Shown: positions 1 through 5,651 of the stretch, in pieces
How positions within the stretch are numbered: position 1 is the stretch's first letter
Layout: every line of letters starts with the position of its first letter
Origin: PNAI01 sp964575715
Lineage (GTDB): Bacteria; Pseudomonadota; Alphaproteobacteria; Rhizobiales; Xanthobacteraceae
Direction: 5' to 3'
Length of the DNA: 14,351 nt
Assembly (NCBI GenBank): GCA_964575715.1
Contig: CAZNSG010000364.1
Location: forward strand, 1-14,351
The notes under the pieces: model-generated
Told to the model about the DNA's origin: nothing
Seen by the model: only the letters and a program-made list of their open reading frames with translations
The model's database searches: none
Position numbers and translations under genes: made by a program

Positions 1-76
1 CCGCCGTCTTCACGCCGGCCTCATGCTCGCGCAGGAGCCCAATGATCTGCTCTTCCGTGAACCTCGATTGCTTCAT
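1..76 (-). CDS. IS3-family transposase OrfA, N-terminal 25 codons (partial)
   Basis: The reverse strand from the ATG at 74-76 reads MKQSRFTEEQIIGLLREHEA and continues GVKTA to the window edge. This is the highly conserved opening of the IS3-family OrfA protein, a small helix-turn-helix DNA-binding protein that works with OrfB, the DDE recombinase, often through a programmed -1 frameshift. Only the first helix of the HTH region is visible. A purine-rich GAGAGGGGA lies 7-15 bases upstream of the ATG and probably acts as the ribosome binding site. OrfB and the frameshift site would lie to the left. Family recognition is from motif memory and is strong despite the short length. Confidence 0.85.
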   Translation of the reverse strand, partial: MKQSRFTEEQIIGLLREHEAGVKTA

Positions 77-77
77 C

Positions 78-102
78 GTCCGTCCCCTCTCAGGTGACGG
101 AC
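78..102 (-). promoter_or_regulatory. Inverted repeat around the orfA ribosome binding site
   Basis: GTCCGTC (78-84) and GACGGAC (96-102) are perfect 7-base complements separated by 11 bases. On the minus strand the loop contains the purine-rich ribosome binding site, and the arm ends two bases before the orfA ATG. Such a hairpin could mask translation initiation when transcripts read in from flanking DNA, as known for IS10 and IS50. That function is inference here; the repeat itself is directly visible. Confidence 0.5.
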
Positions 103-360
103 TCTACTCAAATCTGGAGGAAGTTCAGGGGCTCAGGTCACTGATGTTGTGCTCCGGACTCAAGCGAAGCAATAGCAAGAGCAGGCTTGAGGACACCGAG
201 AGATGTTGCGGGCGCCAGTGCCCAGCATTGATTCCCGTGGAGTGAGGTTCCACGTTATCTCATTCGGGATAGGGATCGTATTTATGGCACCGTCGTCACA
301 CGCCGATTACGCGCCATGGGCTAAACGCCGTCACCCCGAAGGCTGCGGCCGCGAATTTCT

Positions 361-1671
361 TCAGCAGCACGGCATAGGATTTTCGATTAGATTGTAGACA
401 TGATCGAAGGTGATTTCATTGATAGGATTCTGCACCTTGAAAACACGCGGCGGTTCGTTTTTCAGGATGGCCATAATGGCGGTTTCGATCGGCGGACAGC
501 TTGCTTTGACGCAAGGTACTTCCTTGATGACGATCGGGGTCTCGTTTGGGAAACCGAAATTCTGCCGCATCCAATAGCGAATTTGGTCGAGCGTGAGCGG
601 CGAGATTTCCTCGAACCGACCAAATGGGTCAGACGTCGCGGAGTCGTTTTGTGATCCGGTGAAAAAGCAACCGGAAAATCCTTCCGTGATTTTTTTCTGA
701 TCGAGCTTGCGGCCGATAAAAACGAGCCTGTTCACGCGGTCCTCATCGGCTCCCCAGGCGCGTCCGGGTTTGCCCTCGAAGTCGCTATGCACTCCTTGCA
801 ACAAGAATTGCTCTGAATCGCTCCGCAGATTGAGAATTCCCTTCATCCGGAGAATGTTGTTGCCGAACTCGGCTATCAGAGTACGAAACCAAAGGCTCAC
901 CTTCATACCGTCCAAGGCGCCCTGCTCGACAATACAAACGGTGTCGATGTTCTGCAGATGATTGTGATGATGATGGTGATGATCGTGGCCGTTGTGCCCG
1001 TGACGGTGATCGTCGTCAGCGTGGGCATGATCGATTTTGCTGGCCAGATCGGTTTGTCCCAGATCGAATATAGTGGCGAGATCAATTTCAGAATTCTTGG
1101 TCCGATGGATCTTCGCCAATTTATTCAGACGGGCGATGCTCTGCTCGACCTGATCCAACTGCTCTGACGATGATAGATCGGTCTTGTTGAGGAGAATCAA
1201 GTCGGCAAACGCGATCTGCTCGCAGGCCTCGGCCGAATCTTCCAGCCGCGCAGAGATATATTTCGCATCCACGACGGTGACCACGCCGGCGAGCGTGAAC
1301 TCCCTGCGAATCCGCTCGTCAGCATAGAGGGTTTGCGCCACCGGAGCAGGCTCGGCCAAACCTGTCGTTTCAATCACCACGGTGTCGAACTTGGAGCGAT
1401 GCTCCATGAGCTGAAGAAAGCTGCGCAGAAGATCGCCGCGCACCGTGCAGCAGACACAGCCGTTGTTCATCTGCACGACTTCGTGGTCGGAAGTGAGAAG
1501 CAGATGATGATCGATCCCGACCTCGCCGAATTCGTTGACGATGACGGCGATGCGGTGGCCGTGCTCGGCCGTGAGGATGCGATTGAGAAGAGTGGTTTTG
1601 CCTGCGCCGAGAAATCCGGTCAGGATGATGACCGAAGCCTTCTCAGGAAGATTGTTCAATTCGATTGTCAT
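361..1671 (-). CDS. G3E-family (COG0523/CobW) metallochaperone GTPase with His-rich loop and Cys-containing C-terminal extension
   Basis: A 436-residue P-loop GTPase of the CobW/COG0523 group, cytoplasmic proteins that deliver or insert Zn, Co, Ni or Fe using GTP hydrolysis. Visible motifs are Walker A GFLGAGKTT (19-27), NEFGEVGID (46-54), the family metal-binding CxCC as GCVCC (71-75), ETTGLAEP (100-107) and the guanine-specificity NKTD (161-164). A histidine-rich loop at 214-237 carries 13 His, including six in a row. It separates the GTPase domain from the CobW C-terminal domain (about 243-380). The last ~53 residues form an extra tail with Cys387, CPP at 392-394 and a terminal Cys-Cys pair, which is not part of the standard family. 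The start lacks a clear Shine-Dalgarno, and 129 bp separate it from the cyclic amidohydrolase upstream on the same strand. It may supply metal to that enzyme (inference). I see no Zur box. The metal is unknown. Confidence 0.93.
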   Translation of the reverse strand: MTIELNNLPEKASVIILTGFLGAGKTTLLNRILTAEHGHRIAVIVNEFGEVGIDHHLLLTSDHEVVQMNNGCVCCTVRGDLLRSFLQLMEHRSKFDTVVIETTGLAEPAPVAQTLYADERIRREFTLAGVVTVVDAKYISARLEDSAEACEQIAFADLILLNKTDLSSSEQLDQVEQSIARLNKLAKIHRTKNSEIDLATIFDLGQTDLASKIDHAHADDDHRHGHNGHDHHHHHHNHLQNIDTVCIVEQGALDGMKVSLWFRTLIAEFGNNILRMKGILNLRSDSEQFLLQGVHSDFEGKPGRAWGADEDRVNRLVFIGRKLDQKKITEGFSGCFFTGSQNDSATSDPFGRFEEISPLTLDQIRYWMRQNFGFPNETPIVIKEVPCVKASCPPIETAIMAILKNEPPRVFKVQNPINEITFDHVYNLIENPMPCC

Positions 1672-1800
1672 GGCTACTAGTTAACGCCGCATGCTCTCGC
1701 CGAGTGTCATTCACGGTAATCCTCAGCTATCGCATTCTACTCCTTTCCGAGAAGAGTGAAGCGCCAAATAATCGGCCGCATTTTGATGCCCACGCCATCA

Positions 1801-3174
1801 TCAGTTGATAATAGGCGTCTGCATGCGGCCGATCACTTTGCCGACCGGCTCGCCGTCTTTCATTTGCACGTTGCCACGAACAATCGAATAGATCGGGACG
1901 CCTTTAACCTTCCAACCGCCCCATGGTGTGGGCTTGTTTTTGCTGTGCAACTTGTTGGGGTCAATCGTCGCTTCCTTATTCATGTCCACGACGGTGATGT
2001 CGCCATCGGAGCCGACGCGGATGGCGCCCTTCTTCGGGTACATCTGCCAAACTTTTGCGGGGTTTTCGCTCGCCACTTTGACGTAGTGGTTCAGCGTCAT
2101 GCGTCCCTTGTTCACCTGCGTGAGCATCAGCGGAACCGCGGTCTCAACGCCGCAAAAGCCGGAGATGCAATCCCAGATCGCGGGCTTGAGCATCTTTCCG
2201 TTTATATCGCAACCCTTCTCCTCGAGCGTGTGAGGGGAGTGATCGGTGGCAATCATGTCAATGTAACCGTTCAGCAGGCCCTCCCAAAGCGCGTCCTGAT
2301 GTTCCTTGCTTCGCACGGGAGGATTCATCTTCAGCAAAGGGCCGACTTCGGCCATGTCCTTTGCCTCACGCAGCAAATAGTGCGGCTGCGTTTCGGCGGT
2401 CACTCGCAAGCCGCGCGCCTTTGCATCTTTAACCATTTGTGCGGCCTGCTTGGTGCTGGCGTGCACAATGTGAAGTTTCGTGCCAAAATTCTCTGCCAGA
2501 AATATGATGTGCGAAACCGATTCCGCTTCGCAAAGTTCCGGCCGCGACTGTTCCCAATAGATCGGATCCTTCTTTCCTTCCGCTTTCAGCTTGTTCGTCC
2601 AATAGTGCTGGATCTGCCTATTTTCAGCGTGAACGCACAATGGTACGCCTGATTTGGTGATGTTAGAGAAGACCTCGATGCACATTCCGTCATCGGGGAA
2701 CGGAAGGTTGCCGATCGTTTCTCCGAAGAATATTTTATAACCAATGGCGCCCGCCTTGGCCATCGGAAGGATGTCGTTTGCATTCGTCTGGTGGACGACT
2801 CCGAGCACGGCAAAATCACAAAGCGATTTTGATTCCCCGATCCCTTTTTTCACGCCCACCTGTTCGGCATTTTCGGTTGGGGGAATTTGGTTTGGCATAT
2901 CGATGATCGTCGTGATCCCTCCGCAAACCGCCGCAGTCGATCCGGTCGCGAAGTCCTCCTTGTGCGTTACTCCCGGATCTCTGAAATGGACATGCGCATC
3001 GATCAGCCCAGGGAGAATGTGCCGACCTTTCACATCGATCGTTTCTTTTCCCTCCGGAAGCGATTCGTCCGTTCCGATCGCGACGAATTTGCCATCCGAG
3101 ATTGCTACGCCGCCCTTGAACGTCTCCAGCGGGGTGACGACCCAACCATTTTTCACAACCAAATCCGCCTTCAT
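1801..3174 (-). CDS. Cyclic amidohydrolase of the allantoinase/dihydropyrimidinase/dihydroorotase family
   Basis: 457 residues, the usual length for allantoinase or hydantoinase. These cytoplasmic binuclear-metal enzymes hydrolyse a cyclic amide bond (allantoin, hydantoin, dihydropyrimidine, dihydroorotate or cyclic imides). All expected metal ligands are present: HVH at 61-63 in DAHVHFRDPG, the lysine that becomes carboxylated (Lys147 in GYKIFFG), His182 in CVHAEN, His238 in IVHAST and Asp311 in ATDHSPHT. The HVHFRDPG and KMNPPVRS stretches resemble allantoinase AllB more than D-hydantoinase, but the substrate cannot be read from sequence. The ATG at 3172-3174 has AAGGAG seven bases upstream. 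It follows the asparaginase-like gene by 49 bp on the same strand, so co-transcription is likely. That pairing suggests ring opening of a cyclic imide or ureide followed by deamidation (inference). Confidence 0.92.
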   Translation of the reverse strand: MKADLVVKNGWVVTPLETFKGGVAISDGKFVAIGTDESLPEGKETIDVKGRHILPGLIDAHVHFRDPGVTHKEDFATGSTAAVCGGITTIIDMPNQIPPTENAEQVGVKKGIGESKSLCDFAVLGVVHQTNANDILPMAKAGAIGYKIFFGETIGNLPFPDDGMCIEVFSNITKSGVPLCVHAENRQIQHYWTNKLKAEGKKDPIYWEQSRPELCEAESVSHIIFLAENFGTKLHIVHASTKQAAQMVKDAKARGLRVTAETQPHYLLREAKDMAEVGPLLKMNPPVRSKEHQDALWEGLLNGYIDMIATDHSPHTLEEKGCDINGKMLKPAIWDCISGFCGVETAVPLMLTQVNKGRMTLNHYVKVASENPAKVWQMYPKKGAIRVGSDGDITVVDMNKEATIDPNKLHSKNKPTPWGGWKVKGVPIYSIVRGNVQMKDGEPVGKVIGRMQTPIIN

Positions 3175-3223
3175 GACTTTCTCCTTGATTCTGCGCTGTC
3201 ATTGGCCCTTCGCGGGCGTATCG

Positions 3224-4228
3224 CTAATACGTGTCAAACATTCGTTGGATTTCGTTCGCGTCTTTTGTCTTCGAGAGTGCCAGCGAGAGCAGGACACGCG
3301 CCTTCCAAGGCTGCAAATTGTCTCCTGCAATGAAGCCACGCTTCGTCAGGCCGGGGCTTCGGACGACGCGGCCCGACGCGACCCGACTGCAAAGACACAT
3401 CAATACGCCTTTTTCCTTGTAGATTTTATCAAACGCAATGTCCTCCGCGGGCGTGGGTCTGCCGGCACCCGTCGCAGCGCTGACGATGGCCTTGGCTCCC
3501 GCATTTGCGGCGGCTTCGATCATGACGCCGTCGGCTCCGACATAAGACAATACAATGTCAACGCGCGGCAGCTCTTGCAGTGCACGAACGTCGAATTCGG
3601 TGTGAACGGTGTGCGGTCGTGCGGGCTGATGATAGTAGATAACCTTGCCATCCGCGTCCGCGAAACCCAGAGGCCCGAGATCGCGCGACTGAAATGCGCC
3701 CACGCGATAAGTTGAATTCTTGGTCACGTCGCGCGCACCGAAGATCGTATCATTCATGACGACCAGGCAACCATGCCCCCGAGAGTTGTGATTTGCAGCA
3801 ACTCTTACGGCATTCACAACATTGAGATAGCCGTCGGCGCTGATCGCCGAAGACGGGCGCATCGAGCCAACGATCACGACCGGCTTGTCCGCCTTCAAAG
3901 TGAGATTGAGGAAATAGGCCGTTTCCTCAAGAGTATTGGTACCGTGCGTGATGACGATTCCGTCAGCCTGATTGTTGTCGAAGATCGAATGGACCTTGCG
4001 AAGCAGCTCCAACCAGTCCTTGTCGATCAAGGCGTGGCTCGGCAAGCGGCGAAACGGAATATTCTCGACGACGGCGATATTTTTCAGCTCCGGAAGACGA
4101 TCAAGAAGTTCTCCGTCTTGCAATCTTTTGCCGGCTTCGATGTACCAGGCCAGGTCCAGCCGATCCGTCCCAACGGAATCGATCGTCCCTCCTGTCAAAA
4201 TCAAGCCAACTCTGGGTAACATCGCCAT
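3224..4228 (-). CDS. Asparaginase/glutaminase-family amidohydrolase with Asn in place of the catalytic-motif Asp
   Basis: 334 residues, typical of bacterial type I/II L-asparaginases, which hydrolyse a side-chain amide to a carboxylate plus ammonia. The N-terminal nucleophile motif TGGTI is at 12-16. The second catalytic motif reads THGTNTLEET (94-103) where the family normally has HGTDT, so the triad Thr/Asp/Lys (Thr89-Asp90-Lys162 in E. coli AnsB) becomes Thr97/Asn98/Lys170. The lysine is retained in MNDTIFGARDVTK. No convincing signal peptide is seen, so it is probably cytoplasmic. The start at 4226-4228 has GGAATAGG a little upstream; Met3 is an alternative. It lies between a Bug receptor gene (92 bp upstream) and the cyclic amidohydrolase (49 bp downstream), all on the same strand. 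An amide intermediate other than asparagine is likely (inference). Confidence 0.9.
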   Translation of the reverse strand: MAMLPRVGLILTGGTIDSVGTDRLDLAWYIEAGKRLQDGELLDRLPELKNIAVVENIPFRRLPSHALIDKDWLELLRKVHSIFDNNQADGIVITHGTNTLEETAYFLNLTLKADKPVVIVGSMRPSSAISADGYLNVVNAVRVAANHNSRGHGCLVVMNDTIFGARDVTKNSTYRVGAFQSRDLGPLGFADADGKVIYYHQPARPHTVHTEFDVRALQELPRVDIVLSYVGADGVMIEAAANAGAKAIVSAATGAGRPTPAEDIAFDKIYKEKGVLMCLCSRVASGRVVRSPGLTKRGFIAGDNLQPWKARVLLSLALSKTKDANEIQRMFDTY

Positions 4229-4320
4229 GCTTACCTATTCCAGCAAAAGCTGCCGTCGCGTCAATCCGTTTCGGTCAGATGTTCGAGATTGGATGGACAG
4301 AGCGATTGTTGCCAGAATTT

Positions 4321-5316
4321 TCACTTGGCCGATCCCGCCAACCCCGCGCTTTCGATCAGCGGCTTCCATTTGGCGTTTTCCGCTGCGACGAAACTGGTGA
4401 ATTCCGCCGGTGTCATTGGTTGCGCAATGAATCCATCGCGCCTGAAGCGCGCCTGCACATCGGCCGTGGCAACCGCTGCGGCAACCTCGCGGTTCAACCG
4501 ATCGACGATTTCCCGCGGCAGCTTGGCCGGCCCCGACAACGAAAACCAGGTTGTGCCGACCAGTTCGGGGTAGTTGAGTTCTTTGAACGTCGGCAAATCC
4601 GGAAAGTCTGGCATCCGTTCGGACGAAGTCACAGCTACGCCGTTCAACGAATTGGCTCGGAGGAACGGCGCGGACGATGATAGTGTGAAAGTGGAAAATA
4701 GGACATGACCGGCGACAAGATCGGTCAAAGCCTGCGCCGTAGCTCTGTAAGGCACATGCTCTGATTTTACTTTTGTGCTGATAGCGATGGCCTGTCCCAT
4801 AAGATGGCCGTCGGATCCAACGCCCGAAGATGCAAACTGGAACACATTGCCCGGCGTATTTGCGTAAATGATAAAATCCTTAAGCGTCTTGACATTCGTT
4901 TTGGGGTTTGCCGCGAGAACCACCGGTGCGCCGCCGATATTGGCGATATGTGTAAAGTCATTGATTGGGTGATAGGCCGCTGTCGGATTAATGACCGGCA
5001 CCAGCGAAAGCGTCGAAAGGTTTGTCATTCCAATTGTATAACCGTCCGGTGGCGCGGCCAGAAACTCCTTCGTTCCAAGAATTCCGCCGCCGCCAGGACG
5101 GTTCTCAATCACGAACTGCTGCTTCAGCGATATCGAAAGATGCTGTCCGACAACGCGCGCGAGCGTGTCGCCGCTGCCACCGGCGGCAAACGGGACGACG
5201 ATGCGGACCGGCCGGTTCGGCCAATCCTGGGATTGCGCCGGTATCGCACCGACGGTGAGCCAAATTCCAAACACAACACCGGCGACGACTGATCTGGTCA
5301 TGGACTTGTCTCCCAT
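4321..5316 (-). CDS. Tripartite tricarboxylate transporter (Bug/TctC) periplasmic solute receptor
   Basis: 331 residues, the usual Bug length. An N-terminal signal peptide is visible: hydrophobic core VVAGVVFGIWLTVGA and likely cleavage near AQSQ, about residue 27-30, followed by the family's DWPNRPVRIVVPF opening. Other family marks are AAGGSGDTLAR, IENRPGGGG and DGYTI. Bug receptors bind carboxylates and other small solutes in the periplasm, some for TctAB-type permeases and many as orphans; no permease gene is seen here. The first ATG (5314-5316) has AGGTGA close upstream. An internal ATG (5299-5301) has GGGAG at good spacing and would give a shorter, more typical signal peptide, so it may be the true start. 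It is the first gene of the leftward set and is divergent from the molybdopterin-subunit gene at 5652. Confidence 0.93.
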   Translation of the reverse strand: MGDKSMTRSVVAGVVFGIWLTVGAIPAQSQDWPNRPVRIVVPFAAGGSGDTLARVVGQHLSISLKQQFVIENRPGGGGILGTKEFLAAPPDGYTIGMTNLSTLSLVPVINPTAAYHPINDFTHIANIGGAPVVLAANPKTNVKTLKDFIIYANTPGNVFQFASSGVGSDGHLMGQAIAISTKVKSEHVPYRATAQALTDLVAGHVLFSTFTLSSSAPFLRANSLNGVAVTSSERMPDFPDLPTFKELNYPELVGTTWFSLSGPAKLPREIVDRLNREVAAAVATADVQARFRRDGFIAQPMTPAEFTSFVAAENAKWKPLIESAGLAGSAK

Positions 5317-5470
5317 CGGTTCACCTAGCTGAGCAGCAGTTATGAGTTATACATTTCCCGCCCTCATTTGAGTGTTAATTATTCTTCGTGCACGAGCGAG
5401 CATACCTGTCATGAACAACCAGAATGAGTGGAATTCGATGGGGGCTGGCGATGGGTCGGAATGCTCCAGG

Positions 5471-5493
5471 TTGCAAAATTCCGGATTTTGCAA
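5471..5493. promoter_or_regulatory. Inverted repeat, probable transcription-factor operator
   Basis: TTGCAAAAT (5471-5479) and ATTTTGCAA (5485-5493) are perfect 9-base complements around a 5-base spacer TCCGG. The size and AT-rich arms fit a dimeric repressor or activator site (for example GntR- or LysR-type) rather than a terminator, since no T-run follows the stem and the region is divergent. A further copy of the half-site, GTGCAAAAT, occurs at 5581-5589 inside the spacer of the rightward promoter, which supports a regulatory role. The regulator is not encoded in the window. Confidence 0.6.
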
Positions 5494-5553
5494 AGATCGC
5501 CTCGCGCAAAAAGTCAGGGCAAATAGCACTGAAATCTGGTTCGAATTGGGCGC

Positions 5554-5578
5554 CGCTATTGCATAAGCCACGCTATTG
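5554..5578 (+). repeat. Direct octamer repeats at the -35 edge of the rightward promoter
   Basis: CGCTATTG occurs at 5554-5561 and again at 5571-5578, 17 bp apart; the second copy runs into the -35 hexamer at 5576. Direct repeats next to a -35 are a common arrangement for activator binding, but chance duplication is possible. Their relation to the inverted repeat about 70 bp upstream is unknown. Confidence 0.4.
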
Positions 5579-5604
5579 ACGTGCAAAATCTGAATACACA
5601 TAGT
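5576..5604 (+). promoter_or_regulatory. Candidate sigma70 promoter for the molybdopterin-subunit gene
   Basis: TTGACG (5576-5581), a 17-bp spacer, then CATAGT (5599-5604). These match the -35 consensus at five of six positions and the -10 consensus at four of six. Transcription would begin near 5611, giving a leader of about 40 bases before the ATG at 5652. A GTGCAAAAT half-site fills the start of the spacer, so a bound regulator could block polymerase. Confidence 0.5.
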
Positions 5605-5651
5605 GCGACGCGCGCTTGGGCTTTCCGATCTGAGCGGCCAGTAGGAACGTG

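Larger units (their letters stand above)
1..140 (-). mobile_element. End of an IS3-family insertion sequence (partial, continues left of the window)
   Basis: The left edge holds the start of an IS3-family orfA reading leftwards, preceded by about 64 bp of non-coding DNA. On the minus strand that DNA begins TGACCTGAGCCCC at position 140. A TGA-start terminal sequence just upstream of orfA fits the left inverted repeat of IS3-family elements (IS407/IS51-like groups have similar TGA...CCCC ends), so I place the element boundary at 140. Only one end is visible, so neither the inverted-repeat partner nor a target duplication can be confirmed. The boundary is inferred from the family pattern; the element itself is well supported by orfA. 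Confidence 0.75.
5317..5651. promoter_or_regulatory. Divergent intergenic control region between the Bug receptor and molybdopterin-subunit genes
   Basis: A 335-bp gene-free region with divergent genes on both sides, so it should hold both promoters. Rightward there is a good sigma70-like promoter (5576-5604) with a pair of direct octamers at its -35 side. In the middle is a strong inverted repeat with AT-rich arms (5471-5493). Towards the left gene lie a 10-bp palindrome TCGTGCACGA (5386-5395) and, on the minus strand, a TATAAC box about 25 bases before the first ATG. That box has no convincing -35, which would fit an activated promoter. The short reading frames here are not supported as genes. 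The presence of both promoters is inferred from gene orientation. Confidence 0.65.

Noticed and set aside
955..1026. Low-complexity GATGATGGTGATG-like tract that looks like a microsatellite
   Set aside because: It is the codon-level reflection of the His-rich loop of the G3E GTPase (CAT/CAC codons on the minus strand), not an independent repeat.
1672..1800. Zur/zinc-responsive operator or terminator before the G3E gene
   Set aside because: No GTTATNNTATAAC-like palindrome and no GC-rich stem with T-run could be found.
1756..2652. 298-codon plus-strand open frame
   Set aside because: Lies entirely antisense to the cyclic amidohydrolase, which has all its family motifs; no domain or good ribosome binding site.
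3205..3217. GCCC-TTCGC-GGGC hairpin between the asparaginase-like and amidohydrolase genes
   Set aside because: Only four pairs and no T-run; too weak to call a terminator in a 49-bp gap.
2744..3715. 323-codon plus-strand open frame
   Set aside because: Antisense over two well-supported genes (amidohydrolase and asparaginase-like) and composition typical of a shadow frame.
5386..5395. TCGTGCACGA palindrome as a LacI-type operator
   Set aside because: Perfect but only 10 bp; such sites are frequent by chance, so it is mentioned only within the control region.
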